Shown here piece after piece: positions 8,250 through 18,385 of a stretch of DNA of 43,347 bases (positions within the stretch are counted from its first letter, which is position 1; each line of letters begins with the position of its first letter). The notes below the pieces were generated by a model. That model had not been told where the DNA came from. It did no database searches and was given only the letters and a program-made list of their open reading frames with translations. The position numbers and the translations under genes were made by a program. The DNA is from an uncultured Alphaproteobacteria bacterium (GTDB lineage Bacteria > Pseudomonadota > Alphaproteobacteria > Rhodobacterales > Rhodobacteraceae): NCBI GenBank assembly GCA_902533625.1, contig CACAMI010000012.1, positions 1 through 43,347 of the forward strand. The letters are read 5' to 3'.

Positions 8250-8752
8250 CTGACTAATTTTTTTTGCATCAGAACTAAGTTTAAAAACCTTCCAAACTTA
8301 AACCCTACTTTTGGTAGTACAGATATTTTTTGAAATCCCAAGCTCTTATGAAAAGATATTCCAGCAGCATTTTCTTCAGAAACTCCAGCAATTAGAGAAA
8401 TTATGCCTCTATTTACCGCGTGGCGCTCTAATGCCTTAACTAAATTTTTTCCTACCCCCTGTCCTCTATTTTCTGGGTCAATAATAACCGTATGCTCCAT
8501 AGTCTTTAAATATCCTGTACCTGGTCTGAATTGGTCATATGTTGCAAAGCCCACCACCTTATTTGATCTGAGCCCAACAACGCTACAAAAATCCATTTTG
8601 TCTCTTTCCGTAATTAAATCTTCAATATTTTTGATAGATTTTTCCTGATTGTTAAAAGTCCAGAGGGTATCTCGAATTATAGGATTCCATATTGTCTTAA
8701 TGGCATCAGCATGAGAAACATCAGCTTTTTTTATTTCTAGATCAGTATTCAT
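8246..8752 (-). CDS. GNAT-family N-acetyltransferase (phosphinothricin/methionine-sulfoximine acetyltransferase type)
   Basis: Transfers acetyl from acetyl-CoA to an amine. The 168-residue single-domain protein has the acetyl-CoA motif RGQGVGKNLVKALERHA and the C-terminal strand-helix SLIAGVSEENAAGISFHKSLGF. The pattern IWNPIIRDTLWTF near the N terminus and VGFKFGRFLNLVLMQ near the end are features of the Pat/MddA subgroup, which acetylates phosphinothricin, methionine sulfoximine or methionine sulfone. It starts 21 bp after the cysK stop on the same strand, so it is probably co-transcribed. The stop overlaps that of the PhyH gene. In wild bacteria this subgroup likely detoxifies oxidised or analogue amino acids; the exact substrate is inference. 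Confidence 0.87.
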   Translation of the reverse strand: MNTDLEIKKADVSHADAIKTIWNPIIRDTLWTFNNQEKSIKNIEDLITERDKMDFCSVVGLRSNKVVGFATYDQFRPGTGYLKTMEHTVIIDPENRGQGVGKNLVKALERHAVNRGIISLIAGVSEENAAGISFHKSLGFQKISVLPKVGFKFGRFLNLVLMQKKLVS

Positions 8753-8773
8753 TAGAAAATATATAAAACACCA

Positions 8774-9853
8774 TCACGGCATATGATAATTTGGTGTCGA
8801 CAACGATATAGTCTTCTCTGCCTCATCCATATCCTCTTCAATATTTGCAAATAAAGGTGACGATAAATAACGCTCTCCCGTGTCAGGAAGCATACATAAT
8901 ATCGTAGAGCCAGGATTAGCTCTTTCTGCCACAATCATAGCAGTAGCAAAAGTTGCTCCACCTGAAATTCCCGTTATAATTCCCTCTTTTTGAGCTAACT
9001 TTTGAGCCCATTCAATTCCCGATTCTGAAGATATTTTTATCACCTCATCATAATACTCTTTATCAATCGATTCTTGCAAAACAAAAGGTATGAAGTCTGG
9101 GGTCCAACCTTGTATCAGATGAGGTTGCCACGCTTCATGGCTTTCTTGAGGTGTATTAAATGAAGTTCTCTTTTGCGTTTGTCCACTAGAAATTAAAGCT
9201 GCATTTTCTGGCTCACTAAGAATTATTTTTGTTTCAGGCCTTTCTTTTCTCAAAAGTCTTCCAACTCCTGAAACTGTCCCTCCAGTACCATACCCAGTAA
9301 CCCAAAAGTCTAATTTTCTACCTTTAAAATCATTTAATATTTCTTTCCCAGTTGTGCTCTCATGGATGTCAGCGTTTGCTTTTGTTTCGAACTGACTAGC
9401 AAGAAACCACCCATTAGCTTCGGCCAATTCTTTGGCCTTATTATACATCCCTATTCCCTTTTCTGTTCTAGGTGTAAGAATAACCCTTGCTCCCAAATAT
9501 CTCATTAATTTTCTTCGCTCTATGGAAAAACTATCAGCCATCGTTATTACTAGAGGGTATCCCTTTGCGGCACACACCATGGCAAGGCCAATCCCCGTGT
9601 TCCCACTTGTGGCCTCCACGACTGTCTGGCCTGGCTTTAGGTTTCCACTTCGCTCTGCATCCTCAATTATATTCAGCGCCAATCTATCCTTGACGGATGA
9701 AGCTGGATTAAAAAATTCTGCTTTCACATAAAAATTAATATCACTGGGGGCAAGGTTATTTATTTTTACAACAGGTGTGTTGCCAACTGTATCTAGAACA
9801 GAATTATATACTGTTCTTCGCCCTTCAGTCGTTCTTATTTCACTACTAGACAT
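8774..9853 (-). CDS. cysK: Cysteine synthase (O-acetylserine sulfhydrylase) family
   Basis: PLP enzyme that joins sulfide to O-acetylserine to give L-cysteine. The 359-residue protein has the PLP lysine K55 in NPASSVKDRLA, the substrate loop EATSGNTGIGLAM, and the phosphate cup GYGTGGTVSGVGRLL. It carries an insertion (about residues 220-258, including QESHEAWQPHLIQGWTPDFI) that is longer than in E. coli CysK and that I associate with Rhodobacterales cysteine synthases. The start has GGAGG about eight bases upstream. The GNAT gene follows on the same strand. The 276-bp spacer upstream is AT-rich with no recognised riboswitch. A cystathionine beta-synthase-like or O-ureidoserine activity cannot be excluded, but cysteine synthase is the best reading. 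Confidence 0.9.
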   Translation of the reverse strand: MSSSEIRTTEGRRTVYNSVLDTVGNTPVVKINNLAPSDINFYVKAEFFNPASSVKDRLALNIIEDAERSGNLKPGQTVVEATSGNTGIGLAMVCAAKGYPLVITMADSFSIERRKLMRYLGARVILTPRTEKGIGMYNKAKELAEANGWFLASQFETKANADIHESTTGKEILNDFKGRKLDFWVTGYGTGGTVSGVGRLLRKERPETKIILSEPENAALISSGQTQKRTSFNTPQESHEAWQPHLIQGWTPDFIPFVLQESIDKEYYDEVIKISSESGIEWAQKLAQKEGIITGISGGATFATAMIVAERANPGSTILCMLPDTGERYLSSPLFANIEEDMDEAEKTISLSTPNYHMP

Positions 9854-10129
9854 CTACTATTTCCTCCCACAAAACATAATCACTCAAGAAAGTTTCATAA
9901 ATTCATTAAATTATTATTCACATAATTTCTATAAATAATTTGGTTTAAAATTAAAACCTTTAGCCTTTACCCTATAAAGTTTTCCAGATTCAAAATAACT
10001 CAAAGATTTAAAGCCCTAATTTACCTTTGACTCTTTGAAATATTTATAATCCACTGGATTAGCGAATGTTCAAACCTTTCAAGCAAAAAGTTACTTTAAC
10101 TTACTAACATTAATCGGATAGGAAACACT

Positions 10130-11293
10130 ATGATATTAGATCGAATAAAAGGTATGCATAATGAATTAGTCGCTTGGAGACAAAAGCTACACACCATACC
10201 AGAATTAGGTTTTGATACAGCAGAGACAGTAAAATTTGTAAAGAATAAGCTACAAGAATTTGGAGTTGATGAAATACAGTCTGGTATCGCGGAAAACGGT
10301 TTAGTAGCACTTATTCACGGAAAGAAAAAAGGCCGCCTCATAGGTTTGAGGGCTGATATGGATGCACTCCCAATTACTGAAGTTAACAACTTACCCCATA
10401 AATCTAAAAATGAAGGGAAAATGCATGCATGTGGCCATGATGGCCACACAACTATGCTCTTAGGTGCAGCAAAATATCTTTGTGAGAGTAGAAATTTCTG
10501 CGGTACTGCTGTTTTAATTTTTCAACCTGCTGAGGAAGGACTTGGAGGTGCAAAAGTTATGCTAGATGAAGGCTTGTTTAAAAAGTATGATATAAGTGAA
10601 GTTTATGCCATTCATAATATGCCTGGAATAGATAAGGGAAAGTTTGTAATAAACAAGGGTCCCATGATGGCGGCTGCTGATACTTTTTTTATCAGCGTTA
10701 AAGGTGTTGGAGCACATGGTGCCTATCCACATGAAGGGATTGACCCAATAATAATAGCCGCGCAAATTGTTCAAGCGTCATACTCTATCATATCTAGGGA
10801 AATTCCATCACATCATAACGTCGTTATTTCCATTACTCAAATTAATGCGGGTACTGCTTCTAATATTATTCCTGAAACAGTAGAAATAGTCGGTACAGTT
10901 AGAACCTTGAGAAACGAAGATGCTAAGCTAGTAGAGAAAAGAATTTCAGAAATCGCCAAAAATATTGCTAAAGCGAATAATGGAAGTGCAGAAACAATAT
11001 ATGAATATGGTTACCCTGCTACAATTAATAATGAATCTAAGGCAATATTTTCGGCTGAGGTGGCCAAAGATTTAGTAGGAAACGATATGGTAGAGATGGA
11101 TATTCCCACAAATATGGCTTCTGAAGATTTCTCATACATGTTAAATGAAAAACCCGGTGCATACGTATTTCTAGGCCAAGGAGACACCCCGGGACTACAT
11201 CATCCAGAGTATGATTTCGATGATGATATTTCCCCAATTGGAGCAAGTTGGTACGCAAGCATGATAGAGAAAAATTTAACAGAAACAGAATAA
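10130..11293 (+). CDS. M20 family metallo-amidohydrolase (hippurate/N-acyl amino acid hydrolase type)
   Basis: Hydrolyses an amide bond of an N-acyl amino acid, using a metal centre. The 387-residue length is standard. The metal motif MHACGHDGHTTMLLGAAK, the preceding GLRADMDALPI and the acidic IFQPAEEGLGGAK are all intact. The dimerisation domain contains VGAHGAYPHEGIDPI, and the last metal ligand region is HHPEYDFDDD. There is no signal peptide, so it acts in the cytosol. The gene is divergent from cysK across a 276-bp spacer and is followed by a broken EamA transporter gene 67 bp later, a common partner that might once have moved the substrate or product. The precise acyl group cannot be predicted. 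Confidence 0.92.
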   Translation: MILDRIKGMHNELVAWRQKLHTIPELGFDTAETVKFVKNKLQEFGVDEIQSGIAENGLVALIHGKKKGRLIGLRADMDALPITEVNNLPHKSKNEGKMHACGHDGHTTMLLGAAKYLCESRNFCGTAVLIFQPAEEGLGGAKVMLDEGLFKKYDISEVYAIHNMPGIDKGKFVINKGPMMAAADTFFISVKGVGAHGAYPHEGIDPIIIAAQIVQASYSIISREIPSHHNVVISITQINAGTASNIIPETVEIVGTVRTLRNEDAKLVEKRISEIAKNIAKANNGSAETIYEYGYPATINNESKAIFSAEVAKDLVGNDMVEMDIPTNMASEDFSYMLNEKPGAYVFLGQGDTPGLHHPEYDFDDDISPIGASWYASMIEKNLTETE

Positions 11294-11360
11294 ATGAGGC
11301 CACTTTTCAAATGTGGAATGATAAAAAATAAAAGCTGATTTTCATCTAGGAGCCATATTA

Positions 11361-12257
11361 ATGGTAATAACGGGTGGTCTTATACTAGGCTTCCAAGACG
11401 CTTTGGTTAAAGCCTCTTCAACTTATACTTCATATTGGCAATTTCTGGCAATTAGATCGACTTTAAGTCTGATTTTGGTCTTTTTATTTTCGCTTATTTT
11501 TTTTTCTACTAAAGCTTTAATACCACAAAGTTTGATTTTAGTTATAATTCGGTCACTTCTTATAGGCATTTGTATGATCTGCTTTTTTTCTGGAGCAGTC
11601 ACCCTAGATTTTTCGTTGATGATAGCAGGGCTTTATACTTACCCACTATTTATTACAATTATGGCCAAACCTTTACTTGGTGAAAAACTTAATTTTAGCC
11701 GAGTGTCTGGGCTAACTTTAGGTATTTTGGGATCATTTTTCATTCTTGAGCCTTGGAGAACTGAAATCTCATACGTCGAGCTCTTACCAATTTGTGCAGG
11801 CTTTTTTTATGCCTGCAACATCATTTTTATAAAAAGGTTTTGTGCAAAAGAAAGTCCTATGGCTTTATAAACCATTAGGGCAATTATTTTTATTTTAATC
11901 AGTGTATTAGGGATAATTTATGCCGAAAATGTACTTTCTGCCTCAATAAAATCAGAGTTACACTTTATTTCTAAAGGCTGGCCTGACATAACATCTCTAA
12001 TTATATTCATTTGCATTGTAGCCTCTATAAGTAGCTTACTGGGAAATATTCTGATTATAAAAGGGTACCAAAAAGCAGATGGTAGCCTATTGGCTCCTTT
12101 TGACTTTTTGTATCTCGTTTTTGCTGTTCTATGGGGCAGAATATTCTTAAGTGCTTGGCCGAGTTTCTTTGATTTCTTAGGCATCATTTTAATTATTCTT
12201 GCTGGAATAATTTCTAGCCTAGAAGTATTCAAATTTCGAACTATTGAACCACAATAA
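11361..12257 (+). pseudogene. EamA/DMT-family transporter interrupted by one in-frame stop codon
   Basis: The 5' part (11361-11867) encodes 169 residues of a drug/metabolite transporter beginning MVITGGLILGFQDALVK, with about five membrane helices, ending in the cytoplasmic-loop motif FCAKESPMAL. A TAA at 11868-11870 stops it. The same frame then runs open for another 128 codons to a TAA at 12255-12257, encoding hydrophobic helices (RAIIFILISVLGIIYAEN, GNILIIKGYQKADGS, FLGIILIILAGIISSLEVFK) that match the second EamA repeat. Together the parts give about 298 residues, the usual EamA length. CAA to TAA (Gln to stop) would explain the lesion. The start is well supported by AGGAG eight bases upstream. 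No start codon just after the stop could rescue the second half. Either a recent pseudogene, a population variant or a base error. Confidence 0.85.
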
Positions 12258-12350
12258 CTTAGAATTAGAATAAGTTTTCAACAGACATTGTGACAAATTA
12301 TCAAAAAAAAAGTTCGTCTTCTTATTGCAAAATACTCACCAGAAAGGTAA

Positions 12351-14516
<2,166 letters not shown>

Positions 14517-14536
14517 TCAATAATGGGTGGTATGTC

Positions 14537-15580
14537 ATGGATATAATTGATCTTAGAAGTGACACCGTTACAAGACCTTCAAAAGGAATGAAGAAGGCAA
14601 TATATAATGCCGAGGTTGGGGATGATGTTTATGGTGATGACCCAACGGTAAATCATCTAGAGAAAAAAATTTCTGAAATGCTAGGAAAAGATGAAGCCGT
14701 CTTTATGACAAGTGGCACCCAAAGTAATTTTTCATCTGTCCTAGCCCATTGCAATCGCGGCGATGAAATAATCGTCGGCGAGTCATATCACATTTGTGGC
14801 GATGAAGCAGGCGGAGTTTCAGTTTTGGGTGGTGTAGCTATGAACACTATATCTGTAGAAAACGATGGTTCTGTATCTAATAATAGCATTGAAAATGCTA
14901 TTAAACCTGATGACCCACATCATGCTATCTCTAAACTTCTATGTTTAGAAAATACTTCCAGGGGGAAGGCAATAGGATTAGAAAGAATAAAGGAATCCTA
15001 CGAATTGGCGAAAAGATCTAACCTAAGCGTTCATCTAGATGGAGCCAGATTTTTCAACGCGATAACAGAATTAAAATGCGCTCCCGAGGATCACGCTAGT
15101 TTAGCTGATTCTATTTCTATTTGCCTCTCAAAAGGATTAGGAGCTCCTGCAGGGTCTCTTTTGTTATTACCTAAAGATCTTGCAAAAAAGGCAAGAAGAA
15201 TAAGAAAGCTTGCTGGTGGCTCCCTCAGGCAAAGTGGTATTCTTGCTGCGGCCGGAATTTATGCTTTAGACAATAATATTGATCGCCTTAAGGAAGACCA
15301 CATTCGAGCAGAAAATTTTAAAAATGATTTAGTAAAATTTTTTGGCGATATAAGTGATAAGAGTATTGTTTGCGATACTAATATGGTCTTCTTTACCGAT
15401 TTAAGTGATAAGTTTAATAATATTGTGCCGTTCTTTAGAAAAGAGAATATTTTTATATCTAATTGGTCGAATGATACTTTGAGAATAGTATTTCATTTAG
15501 ATATTGATGAAGATGCAATGAAAAAAACGCTTGAAACATTTCAAAAGTTTTACGAACCATCAAAAAGATCATCAGATTAA
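14537..15580 (+). CDS. ltaE: Low-specificity L-threonine aldolase
   Basis: PLP enzyme that cleaves L-threonine or L-allo-threonine to glycine and acetaldehyde. The 347-residue fold-type I protein starts with the family signature DLRSDTVTRPSKGM and then GDDVYGDDPTVNHLE. It has MTSGTQSNFSS, the PLP aspartate region VHLDGARFFNA, and the PLP lysine K199 in CLSKGLGAPAGS. Length is normal. It lies 20 bp after katG on the same strand. The TAA overlaps the stop of the minus-strand membrane regulator by four bases (TTAA). Related beta-hydroxy-amino-acid aldolases exist, so substrate range is open. Confidence 0.94.
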   Translation: MDIIDLRSDTVTRPSKGMKKAIYNAEVGDDVYGDDPTVNHLEKKISEMLGKDEAVFMTSGTQSNFSSVLAHCNRGDEIIVGESYHICGDEAGGVSVLGGVAMNTISVENDGSVSNNSIENAIKPDDPHHAISKLLCLENTSRGKAIGLERIKESYELAKRSNLSVHLDGARFFNAITELKCAPEDHASLADSISICLSKGLGAPAGSLLLLPKDLAKKARRIRKLAGGSLRQSGILAAAGIYALDNNIDRLKEDHIRAENFKNDLVKFFGDISDKSIVCDTNMVFFTDLSDKFNNIVPFFRKENIFISNWSNDTLRIVFHLDIDEDAMKKTLETFQKFYEPSKRSSD

Positions 15581-16299
15581 ATAACCTTGATGACACCTTT
15601 ATCTATTGACAAGATATAACCTTTCTTACTCACATTTTTTATCATTAGCTCAGACATCATTTGATTTCCCAAATGATCTCTTAGGCGTTTAATCCTCATA
15701 GCGCCGTTGGCTTCATCGCATTCTATCTTACTTTTTCCAGAAATTAGGGATTCAATATCAGTTCCACTTATCACTTCATCATCAAGTCTTGCCTCACATA
15801 ATACCGCTAATGTTTCGCAAGCTGCATCGGTTAGATTGAGCTCAAAATTATTAATCAAAACTATTTTTTCGTCACGGTTTAGGATTAAGCTATTTATTAG
15901 GATACCTGCTCTCTCAACTTCTGACATCCTGTTACCAAGGGACAATATATTTTGAAAAAAAAGCAGCGCAGCTAGTAATAAAATTGAAGAAAAGGAAAAA
16001 AGTATTAGAATAACATATCGATAAGTTTCCAAGGTTTGAGAGAAAGCCGTACCGCTTTCTGCCATTATTTCCAACAACTGTATTTCCATAGGAGAGCTTA
16101 AATCTGTGCTAACAAAAAGCTTCTCCACATGACTATTAAAAGCATTTGCATCTGGTAATTTATATAATAACAAAAATGCAGAACATATAAGAACAACGAA
16201 AATTGCGGCTATTCCAATATAGAAAGTCAAGCCAAAGCGATCAAATTTTAATGCATTAATATTTAAGGAAGTATATTCCGGCACTATCTTTCCTTTCAT
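15577..16299 (-). CDS. Two-pass membrane protein with C-terminal OmpR-type winged helix (putative membrane-bound regulator)
   Basis: Protein of 240 residues if started at ATG 16299; ATGs at 16311 and 16323 and a GTG at 16284 are alternatives. It has a short cytoplasmic start, TM1 (about 24-46), an approximately 48-residue loop, TM2 (about 95-115), a linker, and then a C-terminal domain (about 153-235) with the OmpR-type pattern: FELNLTDAACETLAVLCEA, AMRIKRLRDHLGNQ and a wing ending IKNVSKKGYIL. ToxR/CadC regulators have the opposite order (winged helix first, then membrane helix). The topology predicts the DNA-binding part in the cytosol and the loop in the periplasm. Its start overlaps the end of the upstream small exported protein, suggesting translational coupling and joint function, as in ToxR-ToxS. 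Function is inferred from fold only. Confidence 0.75.
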   Translation of the reverse strand: MKGKIVPEYTSLNINALKFDRFGLTFYIGIAAIFVVLICSAFLLLYKLPDANAFNSHVEKLFVSTDLSSPMEIQLLEIMAESGTAFSQTLETYRYVILILFSFSSILLLAALLFFQNILSLGNRMSEVERAGILINSLILNRDEKIVLINNFELNLTDAACETLAVLCEARLDDEVISGTDIESLISGKSKIECDEANGAMRIKRLRDHLGNQMMSELMIKNVSKKGYILSIDKGVIKVI

Positions 16300-16543
16300 C
16301 AATCCCTTCATTACCGAATACATCTAACAACTTTAGTAATATCCAACCACTACTTTGCAAACGAGATTCTAGGTCTAATGTTATGGCATTTCTATTCTCG
16401 CAAAGATCAGTATTAATTTTTGAAATACCATAGTGAAGACGTAACGGATTATTCTTTTTCGCTTTGTAGTCAACATAACAGTTTGAAAATCCAGTATTTG
16501 GCAGAAACATTGTAATTAAAAAAACTAATAATATTTTTTTCAT
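16256..16543 (-). CDS. Small exported protein, unknown, coupled to membrane regulator
   Basis: A 95-residue product from ATG 16543, which has GAGGTG seven bases upstream. Residues 1-20 form a classic signal peptide (MKKILLVFLITMFLPNTGFS) with cleavage near SNC. The mature part of about 75 residues contains two cysteines (in SNCYVDYK and DLCENRN) that could form a disulfide, the segment NNPLRLHYGI and a helix-like ESRLQSSGWILLKLLDVFG. It matches no family I can name, though the pattern seems familiar from Rhodobacteraceae hypotheticals. The gene's 3' end overlaps the start of the membrane winged-helix protein. A periplasmic partner or effector of that regulator is a reasonable guess. Confidence 0.7.
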   Translation of the reverse strand: MKKILLVFLITMFLPNTGFSNCYVDYKAKKNNPLRLHYGISKINTDLCENRNAITLDLESRLQSSGWILLKLLDVFGNEGIDERKDSAGIYFLKY

Positions 16544-16589
16544 AACTGACACCTCATTCTTTCTAGCCCATTGGAACAGAAAGTGATTG

Positions 16590-16604
16590 TGTTAATCAAT
16601 AACA
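16590..16604. promoter_or_regulatory. Inverted repeat TGTTA-ATCAA-TAACA (operator candidate 1)
   Basis: Perfect 5-bp arms separated by 5 bp, 46 bp upstream of the ATG at 16543 in the divergent spacer. The same arms and spacing recur at 16631-16645, with centres 41 bp apart, close to four helical turns. This suggests co-operative binding by one dimeric regulator. Confidence 0.55.
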
Positions 16605-16629
16605 GAATTTTTACACCACACCAGAATTA

Positions 16630-16646
16630 TTGTTATCAAATAACAA
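16630..16646. promoter_or_regulatory. Inverted repeat TTGTTAT-CAA-ATAACAA (operator candidate 2)
   Basis: Perfect 7-bp arms around CAA, containing the TGTTA-N5-TAACA core seen at 16590-16604. It lies 66 bp upstream of the ATG at 16713, so the two sites are placed to control both divergent transcripts. Confidence 0.55.
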
Positions 16647-16712
16647 CGAGACGTTTTTGAATATCACTCAATTTATTAATACCCTTTCTAAACAGTTCAG
16701 AAAGGAAAATTT

Positions 16713-17354
16713 ATGAAAATTTTAACAAAAATAAAAAATTTAAAGCTCAGTATAATAATCTTATCTAGCTTTGCCTTCATTTTTACCCCTATTGCGGCTA
16801 GAGCATCTGAAGCAGATTTTTTAAAGGGCATAATGGGCGCAATAATTGTAAATGGGATCATACAGGAAGTAAAAAAGGACAAACAACCAGTGATTGTCCG
16901 AAAGCAAGTCACTTATGTTACTCCTCATAGCACTCAGAATAGTTATCAGCTTCCAAGAAAAAATAAAAATGTATTATATGATACAATCCCGCAAAGGGCA
17001 TTCAAATCCCAAACACCATCTATTCGATACAATATTCAGGGTGAGCTCATGAAAATGGGCTACTATAATGGTAGACTGGATGGATATTGGGGTTATAAAA
17101 CTGAGCATGCCATTTCATCTTACGCTTTAGATTCCAATAAGCTTCATCTCTTAACTTCTGTAAAAGGCGTTAATAATTTATTTAAAGATTTACTCTACAT
17201 AAATCCAAATCATCAAAATCAACAGTTCAATAGCCATTCAAATAATGATAGTAAAAGTGAAGAAATCTTGTACCTTCAACTGCAGATAACTAAACTGCTA
17301 AAAGAAGTTGGAAGCCTAGAAAATAGGCTTATGCAGCTAAAACAGGAAAAGTAG
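16713..17354 (+). CDS. Exported protein with peptidoglycan-binding-like domain and C-terminal coiled coil
   Basis: A 213-residue protein with a signal peptide (hydrophobic segment LSIIILSSFAFIFTPIAARA, cleavage near ARASEA). Residues 32-50 hold a short hydrophobic helix (FLKGIMGAIIVNGIIQEV). A region rich in Ser, Asn and Gln leads to a probable PG_binding_1-like repeat (about 107-140: IQGELMKMGYYNGRLDGYWG, then TEHAISSYALD). The C terminus (about 185-213) is a leucine-rich coiled coil (LQLQITKLLKEVGSLENRL). It is probably periplasmic and wall-associated. It is the first gene after the two operator candidates and is 3 bp from the beta-propeller gene. Specific function is unknown. Confidence 0.72.
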   Translation: MKILTKIKNLKLSIIILSSFAFIFTPIAARASEADFLKGIMGAIIVNGIIQEVKKDKQPVIVRKQVTYVTPHSTQNSYQLPRKNKNVLYDTIPQRAFKSQTPSIRYNIQGELMKMGYYNGRLDGYWGYKTEHAISSYALDSNKLHLLTSVKGVNNLFKDLLYINPNHQNQQFNSHSNNDSKSEEILYLQLQITKLLKEVGSLENRLMQLKQEK

Positions 17355-17357
17355 AAT

Positions 17358-18335
17358 ATGATATCTAAAAAGATAGGTATAGAACGCTTTTTCTCGAGCC
17401 CGATTATTTATCCTAACATGGATTATAGGATGGGCTCAAATATTAACGGTCCAGCCATTATTAGAATGCCAAATTGGTGTAAAGACAAATTAGGTACCTA
17501 TCATTTGTATTTTTCCGATCATAAGGGAAAATATATTAGATTAGCTTTTGCAGACGAGATTATTGGGCCCTGGAAGATTTATTCTCCAGGAACATTAAAA
17601 CTTAGCGATAGCTTGTTCATTTCCAAAGATCCTCCTGAGCCGCCGGAAAAAGAAAGACCTCCCTGGGCAAAAAAGATGAAGGGAGGTTATCTTTATGCTC
17701 ATATTGCCTCACCGGACATACACATCGATAGTAAAAAAAAACTTTTTAGGATGTATTACCATGGGCTTCTTTCAAATGGAAATCAGGTTACCCGATTAGC
17801 AACTTCAAAAGATGGCTTAAATTTTTCCCCTTTAGAGCCAATTTTAGGTCCCCCATATTTTCGGGTGTTTGAGTACAAAAATATTATATATGCCATAACC
17901 TGGGGTGCAGAAATCTGGAGATCTAGAGACTGGCATCTACCTTTCGAAAAAGGACCAAAGATCCTTCCTTATAGTCCAAAAGAGGGAATTGGATCAGGGT
18001 TTCGTCATGGCGAAATTTTCCGAAGAGGTGATATTTTACATATTTTCTTCACCAACATCGGGGATGAGCCAGAGAGAATAATCCATACAACCTTGGATCT
18101 GACAGAAAACTGGAATGAGTGGAAGGTAAAAGAAAAAACCATTATTTTGGAACCTGAATTAAAGTGGGAAGGAGTGGAATTAGATCTAAGAAAATCAGTT
18201 ATGGGTGCCGTACAAGACAGGGTTAGAGAACTAAGAGATCCCTGCATTTTTGAAGACATAGATGGAATAGTTTATCTATTATATTGTGGTGCTGGTGAAA
18301 GTGGAATAGGAATTGTGAAGATCAATAACATCTAA
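17358..18335 (+). CDS. Beta-propeller protein resembling family 43/32-type glycosidases
   Basis: A 325-residue cytosolic-looking protein (no signal peptide). Repeated beta-blade motifs are visible: GTYHLYFSDHKGKYIRLAFA, KKLFRMYYHGLLSNGNQVTR with ATSKDGLNFSP, GDILHIFFTNIGDEPERIIH, and RDPCIFEDIDGIVYLLYCGA. The rhythm of short strands with 'SxDGxxF' and 'xDPcIFxDxDGxxYLxY' is that of five-bladed propellers of the GH43/GH32/GH130 type. I could not identify a full catalytic acid set, so hydrolase or phosphorylase activity is not established. It starts 3 bp after the peptidoglycan-binding-like gene with a Shine-Dalgarno (AGGAAAAG) inside that gene's end, so the two are co-transcribed. The P450 gene follows 50 bp later. 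Confidence 0.68.
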   Translation: MISKKIGIERFFSSPIIYPNMDYRMGSNINGPAIIRMPNWCKDKLGTYHLYFSDHKGKYIRLAFADEIIGPWKIYSPGTLKLSDSLFISKDPPEPPEKERPPWAKKMKGGYLYAHIASPDIHIDSKKKLFRMYYHGLLSNGNQVTRLATSKDGLNFSPLEPILGPPYFRVFEYKNIIYAITWGAEIWRSRDWHLPFEKGPKILPYSPKEGIGSGFRHGEIFRRGDILHIFFTNIGDEPERIIHTTLDLTENWNEWKVKEKTIILEPELKWEGVELDLRKSVMGAVQDRVRELRDPCIFEDIDGIVYLLYCGAGESGIGIVKINNI

Positions 18336-18385
18336 ACTTACAAATCTAGAAGATATTATTTTCTCATGATATAAGTATTTTGATT

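Noticed and set aside
9854-10129. Possible SAM-type riboswitch in the cysK leader (a GGCTAAAGG stretch and a TCAAAGA/TCTTTGA inverted repeat)
   Set aside because: The stems are short and AT-rich, and I could not fit the conserved core and pseudoknot of any SAM riboswitch class. A covariance-model search would settle it.
11918-12232. Minus-strand frame opposite the second half of the broken EamA gene
   Set aside because: The plus-strand frame encodes clear membrane helices of the transporter; the opposite product is basic, low in recognisable motifs and probably a shadow.
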